DNA of 64,000 nt from Epilithonimonas arachidiradicis (GTDB lineage: Bacteria; Bacteroidota; Bacteroidia; Flavobacteriales; Weeksellaceae): the NCBI RefSeq assembly GCF_003610695.1, contig NZ_RAQH01000005.1, positions 124,001 to 188,000 on the forward strand. Reading direction: 5' to 3'. The translations under genes were made by a program, and so were the position numbers. This document shows positions 50,213-58,578 of the stretch, one piece after another (within the stretch, counting starts at the first letter, position 1; each line of letters opens with the position of its first letter). The notes beneath the pieces are model-generated. The model was not told where the DNA came from and did no database searches. It saw only the letters and a program-made list of their open reading frames with translations.

Positions 50213-50330
50213 GATGAGATCGCTTTATTGTAGTTATGCAAATTTACAAAAACAAAAAATCCATCCTGCCGGACCGCTTCCATAAGTCAATGCTATATTC
50301 CATTTCCAATGGTTTGGCCAGTTAAATTTA

Positions 50331-50798
50331 TCATTCTTTGGTAACGTTGACCCATCTTACATATTCAGAACTCTGTTCCAGCTCTGCAATTGAAAGTTTT
50401 ATAGCAGAATTGCCACTGCCGCAAGCAGGATAGACCCATTCAAAATGCTTTAGAGAATCGTCAAGATAAACATTGACTCCCTGCTTTACGCCAAAAGGAC
50501 AAACGCCGCCGACAGGATGCCCTACCAATGGCTCTACATCTTCGGAGGAAAGCATTTTTGCCTTTAGCCCAAACTCATCTTTAAACTTCCTGCCGTCTAT
50601 TCTGGCTGTGCCGGAAGTAACGATCAGGATAACACCGCCGCTTTTATCATAAAAGCTGACCGACTTTGCAATTTCGCTGCCTATCACTCCCAATGCTTTA
50701 GCAGCAAGTTCGACGGTTGCACTTGACTGATCAAGGATTATGATATCGTTATCTTTCTTCCATTTACTTAAATGCTCTTTTGCAGTTTCTATGCTCAT
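50331..50798 (-). CDS. YbaK/EbsC-type aminoacyl-tRNA deacylase
   Basis: A 155-residue protein of the YbaK/ProX superfamily. Marks are ATVELAAKALGVIGSEIAKSVSFYDKSGGVILIVTSGTARID with the conserved Lys, then GHPVGGVCPFGVKQGVNVYLDDSL and VYPACGSGNSAIKLS. Relatives deacylate mischarged Cys- or Ala-tRNA(Pro). No tRNA-synthetase domain is fused. It lies between a HAD phosphatase gene and the catB/alaX genes, all in the same direction, with gaps of about 120-155 bases. Confidence 0.9.
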   Translation of the reverse strand: MSIETAKEHLSKWKKDNDIIILDQSSATVELAAKALGVIGSEIAKSVSFYDKSGGVILIVTSGTARIDGRKFKDEFGLKAKMLSSEDVEPLVGHPVGGVCPFGVKQGVNVYLDDSLKHFEWVYPACGSGNSAIKLSIAELEQSSEYVRWVNVTKE

Positions 50799-50952
50799 TG
50801 CTTTGATCGAATTTTAATTTTTCCTTTTTGTTAAATAAAGCATTGTTCCAGATTGCTAAGTATGCTGATTAAACAAAAATAAAAAAACGATTTTTGAAAA
50901 CCAGCCGAACCTGCCATGATATTTCTTAATTTGTCTTATAAATTCCCATTTT

Positions 50953-51642
50953 CTATAAATAACTTAGAATATCGGCAATACTTTTCAACTCCATAAAATT
51001 TTCGTGCTTCAAAACAGGTTCATGCCGCTCGTGAGCCCAGGTGACGTGGTAAGGAATATGTGCTGCATAGCCACCCAACTCCATAACAGGCAATATGTCG
51101 GATTTAATGGAATTCCCCAGCATCAGAAAATTTTCCGGTTTGCAGTCGAGATGTTTTAATAATTTCTGGTAATCGCCTACTTTTTTATCACTCATGATTT
51201 CGATATGATGAAAATAACCTTCTAGTCCCGAGTTTTTCAGTTTTCGTTCCTGATCCAGCAGATCACCTTTAGTAGCTACGATTAACCTGTAATTGCCTTT
51301 CAGCTTATCCAGAGTTTCAGATACGCCGGATAGCAATTCGATGGGTTTCTGCAATAATTCATGTCCTATAGAGACGATTTCATCAATTAATTTCACCGGA
51401 ATCGTAGCGTTGGAAATTCTGCTTGCAGTCTCGATCATGCACAGAATAAATCCTTTCACACCATAGCCGTAAAGGTGCAGGTTTTTCATTTCAGTTTTAA
51501 ACAGTTCCTGCGACACGGAATGTTGAGGCAAATAGTCTTCCAGTAATCTGCAGAATTGTTTCTCAGCTTCCTGAAAATAGGGTTCATTGATCCACAATGT
51601 ATCATCTGCATCAAAAGCGATCGTTTTAATCTTGTTTTTCAT
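50953..51642 (-). CDS. HAD superfamily hydrolase
   Basis: A 229-residue haloacid-dehalogenase-like phosphatase. Motif I is TIAFDADDTLW (nucleophilic and acid/base Asp near residues 10 and 12), motif II is IVATKGD, motif III the Lys in MSDKKVGDYQ and motif IV MLGNSIKSDILPVMELG. A helical cap lies between motifs I and II. ATG 51642 (MKNKIKTIAF) is preferred to 51705, since the extra residues are not HAD-like. The substrate is unknown. It is divergent from a Crp/Fnr gene. Confidence 0.88.
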   Translation of the reverse strand: MKNKIKTIAFDADDTLWINEPYFQEAEKQFCRLLEDYLPQHSVSQELFKTEMKNLHLYGYGVKGFILCMIETASRISNATIPVKLIDEIVSIGHELLQKPIELLSGVSETLDKLKGNYRLIVATKGDLLDQERKLKNSGLEGYFHHIEIMSDKKVGDYQKLLKHLDCKPENFLMLGNSIKSDILPVMELGGYAAHIPYHVTWAHERHEPVLKHENFMELKSIADILSYL

Positions 51643-51719
51643 TTCTTTATTTTTGTATTTTGAAAAAGCAAAATTCAGAAAAGCAATAACCTGAAAAAAG
51701 GACATTTGTCCCGACCGAT

Positions 51720-52283
51720 ATGTTACGAACCAACCAATCTTTTTTGACCTATGTCCAGGAACTTTACGAACAGCAGGTACGTAAGGAAAATATTATGATA
51801 AGGCAATATGCCAAAGGACAGAGGTTGTTTTCTCAAAATGAAAACGCAACAAAGATAATGGTCATCAGAGATGGCATTACCAAATGTTTTTTTACGGAAC
51901 ATAACGATAAGGAATATATCGTCGAATTTTTAGGCACTGGCGAGATCATCGGTGAAATTGAGCTTATCCGGCAGATCGCATGCTTATGCAGCATTGAAGC
52001 GGTAACAGACGTCACGGTTTATGCCATCAGTACCGCTTATTTTTCACAGCTTATTAATAACAGTCTTCAACTGAACAAACTGTTGCTGGATGTATTTGCC
52101 AAACGTATTATCGATACGTCAAGCAGAGCTTCCTATCAGCAGGTCTACACTATTGAACACAGTCTGACTAAGCTTTTAGACCTTCAATCCAAACAGGAAA
52201 TTTATATTTCAAAAGAAGATATGGCCTCCTATCTTGGGGTTACCGTGAGAAGTCTTAACAGGATATTGAAAAAACATGTCTAA
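51720..52283 (+). CDS. Crp/Fnr family transcriptional regulator
   Basis: A 187-residue regulator with a cNMP-like domain (GQRLFSQNENATKIMVIRDGITKCFFTEHNDKEYIVEFLGTGEIIGEIELI) and helix-turn-helix MASYLGVTVRSLNRILKK. The recognition helix (TVRSLNRI) differs from both the FNR-like and CRP-like groups in this window, so it is an independent branch (YeiL-like in general shape). It is divergent from the HAD gene and the translation-quality cluster, which it may control. Confidence 0.87.
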   Translation: MLRTNQSFLTYVQELYEQQVRKENIMIRQYAKGQRLFSQNENATKIMVIRDGITKCFFTEHNDKEYIVEFLGTGEIIGEIELIRQIACLCSIEAVTDVTVYAISTAYFSQLINNSLQLNKLLLDVFAKRIIDTSSRASYQQVYTIEHSLTKLLDLQSKQEIYISKEDMASYLGVTVRSLNRILKKHV

Positions 52284-52583
52284 TAAATGAATGCATTAGT
52301 ATTGGTTATTTGGATTCTAGTATTTTGGAGTTAGAAAACCTAATTAACATACCATGTAAAGCATATTTTCTTTAGGTGATAATTTACTTAAATGTACCAG
52401 CTATAACTTTTATCTGAAACATCACGTTTAAGACGAGATATAAACAATTTATATTGAATTTTGGCATGTAGAATTTTATTTTTTTGATTTGGTACACTAA
52501 AGTATAGTTGCCTACAATTATATCGTCATCTTTATTGCTTGTTTAACACTACATAGAATTTAGAAGATGATAACAACTATCCA
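52284..52583. other. Intergenic, nothing recognised
   Basis: A 300-base AT-rich gap between the ends of two convergent genes. No terminator hairpin of good quality, gene or repeat was seen. Confidence 0.4.
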
Positions 52584-53291
52584 TTATAAAAATTGTATAA
52601 TAAGTAATATCTTATCAGTTTGCCCGGTCTCTTCTATATTATGTCTGATCCAGTGCATCGCAGTTGTTTTGGAGAAAAACATGGGTAGTATTATCCAATT
52701 GATAAACCATCCTATAATTGGAATATCTACACCAAGATATGTTTCCGCATAAAATGTTGATCCGGTTTCTGTTGGTTCATAATAGTGATTGATCCTACCT
52801 ACGGTCAGACTTCCGACTTTAATTAAAAAAGAAAATTCTGTTTCGTCAAGGACCGTTGTCAGCATCGTATTATTAATCACTTCGTTATAATCATTGAACT
52901 GCTCATGAATTTTACTGTATGCTCCGACAGCAAATCCTCTATTGATCCCATTTTGAGGCTGGGTTAATGGAGTAACAGAGATATGGTCCCTGTGATGCCA
53001 CAAATGGTAAAAACTGACTTCCTCTCCACTAAAATCAATACCATTCCATGTGGTCTTCTGTCCTAAATTCTCAAACCACCATTTCAACATTTTCGGGCTA
53101 ACCCCTACCATATCCTGATGTTGAATCTGTACTCGAAGTGCACCGTTCCAATGCTTTGTGATATTGGTCCACTTTGCTGAAGTTTCAGGTTTAAAATCAA
53201 CTTTGTCAATAGCTTTTAAAACTTTTCTCGCAAGCAATCTCTCTTTTCTTAATGCTTCCCGACCTTTTGGATTCCAAATTTCTTTTGCCAT
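52584..53291 (-). CDS. DAPG hydrolase (PhlG)-like protein
   Basis: A 235-residue protein resembling the 2,4-diacetylphloroglucinol hydrolase PhlG family. The markers are VGVSPKMLKWWFENL, then FYHLWHHRDHISVTPL and a C-terminal HWIRHNIEETG; His and Glu residues in these blocks match the PhlG zinc ligands (H, E, H, E with a final HxxxE). PhlG cleaves a carbon-carbon bond in an acylated phloroglucinol. Here it may degrade an antibiotic-like polyketide or act on another 1,3-diketone. It stands alone beside decayed Crp/Fnr genes. Confidence 0.75.
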   Translation of the reverse strand: MAKEIWNPKGREALRKERLLARKVLKAIDKVDFKPETSAKWTNITKHWNGALRVQIQHQDMVGVSPKMLKWWFENLGQKTTWNGIDFSGEEVSFYHLWHHRDHISVTPLTQPQNGINRGFAVGAYSKIHEQFNDYNEVINNTMLTTVLDETEFSFLIKVGSLTVGRINHYYEPTETGSTFYAETYLGVDIPIIGWFINWIILPMFFSKTTAMHWIRHNIEETGQTDKILLIIQFL

Positions 53292-53527
53292 TACGATGTA
53301 GTTTGTTTAAATTCTATCTTATTTGATAAGAGTGATCTCCTTTAAATAAAACGAACAGTTTTCCGTCAAGATTGTGTTCGGTTGCAAATGTACTGTGTAA
53401 TCCAAAGGAGTAAAGCAGTTGTTCTTTATACATTCAACTATTTTCTGGTTTGCCATTATCATACTAGCAAAATAAGGCTTATGGAGAAGAAATTTTATCC
53501 TTTTTGATATTTTCTGATTTATGTTTG

Positions 53528-54122
53528 CTATACATATATTTTTCCTCCAACTATTAAGAGTTTATTTTGACTCTCCAAACTCTTAATTGCTCGGATTATA
53601 GTTTCGACCCTTAAACCTATTAATGCAGCTAGTTGTTTTCTGGTGTAAGGAATCTCAAAATCAAAGTTGATAGATGATTTAAAATACCTTTTAAATGCTC
53701 CAGAAGTTTCAGAGTTTTGACAGTAGGATCAGAAATTGCCAGGACTGACGAAATGATGAATCTGAAGTGCAGTCTTTCCACGCTATACTCATTAATAGCA
53801 AAATGCAGATCCGGGTTTTCTCTCATTAAATTCATAAACTTACTTTTTGAAAGTTTGTAAATTTTACAATTATTAGTAGCAATTGTATTGACAGCATATG
53901 AATTTTCGCAAAACATCTATCTTTATCCAAAGCAATGCCCCTGGAAAGGGAAACCATGAATAAACTCTTTACCAACATCAAAACAGTTGTTTAGTTTCAC
54001 AGTCCCGCAAGGATTTGGTAATAATTTAAGGCAATAGATCCCTCTTCAAATATCTTTTCGTCGGTGTTAAAACAGACAATTTCTGCTCCTTTTGACAAAA
54101 GAATATCATTTGAAATAATCAT
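53528..54122 (-). pseudogene. Decayed Crp/Fnr gene (two deletions, two nonsense codons)
   Basis: Starting at ATG 54122 the reading begins MIISNDILLSKGAEIVCF and ends with GLRVETIIRAIKSLESQNKLLIVGGKIYV at a stop at 53528-53530, the same design as the 198-residue regulators at 1717 and 2327. Between lie a one-base deletion near 54001, two in-frame stops near 53918 and 53912 (GAA to TAA and Tyr to TAG inferred), and another one-base deletion near 53695. Length is 595 bases against 597 for intact paralogues. The recognition helix was FNR-like (VETIIR). Confidence 0.85.
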
Positions 54123-54142
54123 AGTTTATAATTTCAATAATA

Positions 54143-54167
54143 ATACTGATTTTATATATGTCAGTAT
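54143..54167. promoter_or_regulatory. Inverted repeat upstream of the decayed Crp/Fnr gene
   Basis: ATACTGA (54143-54149) and TCAGTAT (54161-54167) form a perfect inverted repeat around 11 bases, 20 bases before the ATG at 54122. It could be an old operator. No FNR-like site was found here. Confidence 0.35.
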
Positions 54168-54235
54168 TTATTATTCATTTTTAAAAGCAAAAGTAGTCGC
54201 TACATTCTTTTATTGTACCGAGTCAAAACTGTAGG

Positions 54236-54583
54236 TTAAGGCTCCTTCTGAATAACAAATGCTTTCAACTCTGCAATTTTGCCATTCTCAAATCGCCAGA
54301 TATCACAATAATCAAAGTGTTCATACTTTCCTTCCGCAGATTTTAATCGGATTTCCCCTGTCACCATTACAAAATCACCTTCTTCAATTGCCTTTTCGAC
54401 ATTGAACACCGGTGGCTCCAAATAGAATTCTTTCATATAAGTCCGCACTTCTTCTTTCCCATTAAGGATACGGTCGCCAACAAACACCCATTTTGTATCT
54501 GAGGTACAATAAGCTAAAAATTTTTCATAGTCGCCATTTTTCACAAATTCATTGGCTTCATGCAGGATTGTTGTATTTCTCAT
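54236..54583 (-). CDS. SnoaL-like/NTF2-family protein
   Basis: A 115-residue NTF2-like domain: ILHEANEFVKNGDYEKFLAYCTSDTKWVFVGDRILNGKEEVRTYMKEF and YCDIWRFENGKIAELKAFVIQ are classical SnoaL-like blocks. Single-domain, cytoplasmic, substrate unknown. It lies intact between two broken Crp/Fnr genes on the same strand. Confidence 0.82.
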   Translation of the reverse strand: MRNTTILHEANEFVKNGDYEKFLAYCTSDTKWVFVGDRILNGKEEVRTYMKEFYLEPPVFNVEKAIEEGDFVMVTGEIRLKSAEGKYEHFDYCDIWRFENGKIAELKAFVIQKEP

Positions 54584-54767
54584 TTCTATTATTTAATTGA
54601 TCATTTCTGACACTGTATTCGCATTGCATGTTCTAAACAAATATAAATTATTTGACTAAATCAAAAAAAACTCAATTTTTACCTCTTCTCGCCTTCGGAA
54701 GAAATTTGAGCATTAGGTACATTGACAATATCAAACAATGCTTAGCGAGCAAAGGTGTAATGGCTGA

Positions 54768-55364
54768 TTAGTACATAATTTTCCCCTTAAATATGATAAG
54801 GAGTTCGTCTGATTCCATTTTTTTAACCGTTCTAATGACCGTTTCTACAGTCATCCCCGTTAGACATGCAAGTTGTTGTCGAGTATATGGAACTATAAAA
54901 GGTTTATCATTTCCAAGCATATAAAATTCTTTCATGTAATCCAGTAGAATTGTCAATCATTCCACAGAACTTATAATGCCTAGGCATCCAAGCATTATAT
55001 TCTTGTAATGTATTCTTTCGGAAGTATATGCAAACAAATCCAGCAGGAGTTTCGGAGTCATTTCCATAAGATCAATAAATTTTGACTTTTCAAGCTTTAT
55101 TATCTCACACCTCGAAACTGCACTAGCATTAAAAGGATACTTCTTGCCACTGAATAGATAAGATTCTACAATGCAGTGACCATCATAGGGTAAGCCATAT
55201 AGAAATTCTTTGCCGTCAAGATTGTAAGAGACCATCTTTGTCGTTCCGCTTTTAACCTGTAAGTAATGCTTTGCATGGGTATCTTGAAGAAAAATAGATT
55301 CATTGGACTGATATTCAACTATCTCGCCACCATTTTGCATAAGAACGCTTTCGTTTATTACCAT
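54768..55364 (-). pseudogene. Crp/Fnr gene with a single in-frame TGA
   Basis: Frame 54768-55364 is exactly 597 bases, as in the intact 198-residue regulators, but codon 136 (54957-54959) is TGA. Before it lies a cNMP-like domain (MVINESVLMQNGGEIVEYQSNESIFLQDTHAKHYLQVKSGTTKM), after it the dimer helix and helix-turn-helix with FNR-like MTVETVIRTVKKME. No other damage is visible, so the mutation is recent, a sequencing artefact, or read through. The truncated 135-residue product would be a sensor domain without DNA binding. A degenerate FNR-like site lies just upstream. Confidence 0.82.
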
Positions 55365-55738
55365 TTCCTAAAGTTATTGTTACAAAGCATTACGAATTTA
55401 TGATCTAGGTCAATAGCTTAAATAGGTATTAAGACAATAATTATTAATTATCACTCAATAGCACATCGTGCTAGGATACGATGAAAGTACCAACACTTCT
55501 ATCACGTTTTAGTGTACAGAGTAAAGAAATCTCAAACTTGTCACTTTTTGAATACCTACTAAGAAAATTAACTATAATCTTTCTTAAATTATTTCTTTTA
55601 GTATTTAACAGTGTGTATGTTATCTAAAATATTAGTAATTAATCGTATTTATTTTTCCGATTCTATAGACTATTGATTTTGGAATATTAATTTTTCAATT
55701 TTACAGGAAAATTTTATCAAATAAACTACAGCAATACC
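55365..55738. other. Intergenic region
   Basis: It holds the degenerate FNR-like promoter (annotated) and otherwise AT-rich sequence. A small inverted motif AGCACATCGTGCT near 55461-55473 has no evident role. The promoter of the rightward HTH gene was not pinned down. Confidence 0.35.
55369..55414 (-). promoter_or_regulatory. Degenerate FNR-like site plus -7 box
   Basis: TATGATCTAGGTCAAT (55399-55414) keeps the left half of the site and part of the right. TAAAGTTA (55369-55376) reads TAACTTTA on the minus strand (one mismatch to TAnnTTTG), at the standard 22-base gap. The -7 box lies only 5 bases from the ATG at 55364, so the message would be nearly leaderless. Confidence 0.45.
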
Positions 55739-56005
55739 ATGATAGTAAACATCATCACTAAAGAAGATCTTCAGGAATTTAAAGACGATCTGCTAAAAGA
55801 CATTAAAAATTTGTTTAATATTAAGATTTCTGAGCAAAAATTGTGGCTAAGATCTTCAGAGGTTAAAGAACTTCTAAATATCTCGTCTGGAACATTGCAA
55901 AATTTACGAAACGAGGGCAAATTAAATTATACACGTGTTGGCGGAACGCTATATTACAACTACGAAGACATCGAAGAAATGCTGAAGAAGAAGGATAAAC
56001 AATGA
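55739..56005 (+). CDS. Helix-turn-helix (excisionase/MerR-like) protein of mobile-element type
   Basis: An 88-residue DNA-binding protein. An N-terminal helix (DLQEFKDDLLKDIKNLFN) is followed by LRSSEVKELLNISSGTLQNLRNEGKLNYTRVGGTLYYNYEDIEEML, the HTH_17/excisionase-type winged helix. In Bacteroidota such genes typically lie in integrated mobile elements together with a RteC- or MobN-like partner. Here the next gene encodes another small element-type protein, and an IS481 fragment follows, so this is probably a mobile-element remnant. Confidence 0.82.
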   Translation: MIVNIITKEDLQEFKDDLLKDIKNLFNIKISEQKLWLRSSEVKELLNISSGTLQNLRNEGKLNYTRVGGTLYYNYEDIEEMLKKKDKQ

Positions 56006-56029
56006 TAATCCAAAACACCACTGTAATTT

Positions 56030-56356
56030 ATGAATTATATTAAACATCTTACAGCTTTCTATGAAAAGGTGGCTCAGGATAATACGCTTAATCCATCACA
56101 CATTAGCCTCTATTTAGCCTTATTCCAGTTCTGGAATTTCAGCCGTTTCCGTAATCCGGTCAATATTTCCCGCGATGAAGTGATGCGTATCAGTAAAATC
56201 CGTTCAAAAGCCACCTATCATAAATGCCTGAAGAATCTTCACTCTTCGGGCTATATTGATTATCAGCCGTCCTATAATCCGTTTCAGGGAAGTAAGGTGG
56301 TGATGTTGGATTTTGGCAGGGAGTTGAAGGCTACCGGAAAAAGAAATAAAAAATAA
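56030..56356 (+). CDS. Small helix-turn-helix-like protein of mobile-element type
   Basis: A 108-residue basic protein (HLTAFYEKVAQDNTLNPSHISLYLALFQFWNFSRFRNPVNISRDEVMRISKIRSKATYHKCLKNLHSSGYIDYQPSYNP), recognised as the small protein that commonly follows an excisionase-like HTH gene in Bacteroidota elements; its middle resembles a winged helix of replication-initiator type. It starts 24 bases after the previous gene and shares an operon with it. The exact role is unknown. Confidence 0.75.
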   Translation: MNYIKHLTAFYEKVAQDNTLNPSHISLYLALFQFWNFSRFRNPVNISRDEVMRISKIRSKATYHKCLKNLHSSGYIDYQPSYNPFQGSKVVMLDFGRELKATGKRNKK

Positions 56357-56394
56357 AAAATAAAAAATTAATTTATTAGCTTTTCTTAAATAGA

Positions 56395-56419
56395 AAATCC
56401 CAAACAGTGATTGGGATTT
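56395..56419 (+). terminator. Intrinsic terminator after the element-type gene pair
   Basis: AAATCCCAA (56395-56403) pairs with TTGGGATTT (56411-56419), followed by an AT-rich tract, about 40 bases after the stop codon. Confidence 0.75.
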
Positions 56420-56843
56420 CTCAAATAAAACCTTAAGTTAAATCAATGCTGAGTTCTATTTTAAGATTCGATTAATGTAATTAGCCTAAAACTGTTCTCA
56501 TATATAAATTCAACAGATAAAAGTTGTAATAAAATTATAATAATTTATATCTCTTTATAGACTTATTTGAATTGTGTACAAACTTAAATAGTGTAGCGTA
56601 TTTTTTGAAGTTCATAGTTTTCACAAAATTTAATTTTAATTCGATTTTAATTATTTGTAGAGATTGAACATTAACATAACCTGTTCAATTTTTGATCTTT
56701 TTTTACTTGCAGATTTCAGCAAAAATTTTTACTTTTACTACGTAAAATTTAAATTAGGATTTTACCACTTTTTTGCCAATGTCCTATTTGAGGCCATTCA
56801 CAGAGATGTTACAGCGAAAATCTTATCCATAAAGCGATGAGAA
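56420..56843. other. AT-rich gap before the IS481 fragment
   Basis: No gene seen. The last 60 bases (from about 56790) may still hold degraded transposase coding sequence, because the frame before MGTK reads AKILSIKR, then a stop and E. No left terminal repeat was identified with confidence. Confidence 0.35.
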
Positions 56844-57656
56844 ATGGGTACAAAATCCTCACTACATACATTTAAACTAAGATTAAAAGCTCTGGAAGCA
56901 AAATCAGCTCAAGATGGTATAGTTCTTACCGAATCTCAGCTTTCAGCATTAGAGAAGGCTAAGGAGGAGAAAAAAGCTCATGGAGAAATTGAAACTCATC
57001 ATCCTGGATATTTAGGAGCTCAGGACACTTATTATGTAGGCAATATCAAAGGAGTCGGACCTATTTATCAGCAAACTTTTATTGACACATATTCTAAAGT
57101 AGTATTTGCAAAGCTGTATGACCGTAAAAATGCCCTTATTGCTGCCGATATGCTTAATGATCAGGTGGTTCCTTTCTTTGAGCAGCATGAACTTCGTTTA
57201 CTCAGAATTTTGACAGACCGGGGAACTGAGTACTGTGGAATAAGAGAGCAGCATGAATACCAGCTCTATTTGGCCATTGAAGATATCGATCACACAAAGA
57301 GCAAGGCTAAAAGTCCCCAGACCAATGGCATCTGTGAACGCTTTCACAGAACGATTCAGGAAGAATTTTATGCCATAGCTTTCAGAAAGAAAATTTACAG
57401 AAGCATTGAGGAACTGCAATTAGACCTGAACAGCTGGCTGTCATATTACAACAATGAAAGAACGCATACAGGAAAACATTGTTACGGTAAAACACCGATG
57501 CAGACGTTTTTGGACAGTAAGCCTATGGCAAAAGAGAAATTATTGGAAACTCTTGCAGAGGAACAAAAAATCCTTACTTTTGGAAGTAAGGACAGTATTG
57601 AATAACTGACAATTATTTTTTAACCCTAACTGTCAGATAAAGTCGTGGCTATTACA
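56844..57656 (+). mobile_element. 5'-truncated IS481-family insertion sequence
   Basis: The frame 56844-57605 (253 residues) is the C-terminal two thirds of an IS481-type DDE transposase: AHGEIETHHPGYLGAQDTYYVGNIKG (first Asp), RILTDRGTEYCG (second Asp), NGICERFHRTIQEEFYAIAF (Glu) and WLSYYNNERTHTGKHCYGKTPMQTF. Intact members have about 100 further residues with two helix-turn-helices before MGTK. The right end is probably ...GTGGCTATTACA at 57645-57656, giving the ACA end expected for IS481 (TGT...ACA); this is inferred. With its DNA-binding part lost, the copy cannot move by itself. Confidence 0.85.
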
Positions 57657-58376
57657 CTCAAATATGGCAGGAACTATTATGACTATGATGAAGGCAGTAT
57701 GTTGTTCCTGGCACCTGACCAGCTGGTAGGAAGCACAGATTATAACAGCGAGACCTATTGCTATATTTTACTGATTCATCCTGATTTCCTGCTGGGTCAT
57801 CCTATCGCACGAAAAATAAAGCAATACGGCTACTTTTCTTATGCTTCCAATGAGGCGCTCCATCTATCAGAAAGTGAAAGGGCGATCATCCAGTCAGTTT
57901 ATGGAATTATGGAGCAGGAATTGAACAGCCGTGTCGATGAGTTCAGTCAGGAAGTGGTAATTGCCCAATTGGAATTATTGCTGCGCTATGTCAACAGGTT
58001 TTATAAAAGGCAGTTTATAACAAGAAAAGTGGTTAGTAATGATATACTACAAAGAACTGAAAGTATCCTTGATGATTATCTTAATAATCAGCTGTCATTG
58101 CAGCACGGTCTGCCGACAGTACAATATATTGCGGATCAGCTTAAAATCTCAGCCGGATACCTGAGCGATCTGCTACGATCACTCATTGGTCAGAATGCAC
58201 AGCAGTATATACGAAACAAGATCATCGAAAAAGCGAAAGAGCGATTAACCAATACCGACCTGACGGTGGCCGAGATTGCTTATGAATTAGGCTTTGAACA
58301 CCCGCAGTCTTTAAGCAAGATGTTTAGGGTAAGGACGGGTCTGTCGCCTGTGGAATTTCGTAACTCGTTTGAATGA
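57645..58376 (+). pseudogene. AraC family regulator truncated at its 5' end by the IS
   Basis: From about 57657 the frame reads LKYGRNYYDYDEGSMLFLAPDQL, which normally lies around residue 60 of cupin-sensor AraC proteins of this phylum, and continues to a complete C-terminal AraC domain (LTVAEIAYELGFEHPQSLSKMFRVRTGLSPVEFR). The first four codons (GTG at 57645) belong to the end of the IS481 element. The missing N-terminal part was not found upstream of the IS, so more than simple insertion occurred. The remaining DNA-binding half could still be made as a 243-residue protein. Confidence 0.8.
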
Positions 58377-58578
58377 TATCGGTTCTTATAAGAAACTATA
58401 ACTTTGGTACTCGCTCTAATTGTTTGACAGATTATTTTTATAAGCTTGTTAGTGTATTTGCTGGTGATACTATGGTATTATTTTATATAGAAATTTATGA
58501 TCATAAAAATGCTTGGGAATATGCTCTAAGTAGCAGTTCGTGAATTATTGATTATATTTGAGAATTGGTATTTTATTT

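Noticed and set aside
54957-54959. TGA as a selenocysteine codon
   Set aside because: The family has no catalytic Cys/Sec at this linker position and no SECIS-like stem is obvious; a nonsense mutation is simpler.
56475-56500. TGTAATTAGCC as a possible left end of the IS481 element
   Set aside because: It matches the inferred right end only over about ten bases with a gap and lies far from the transposase fragment.
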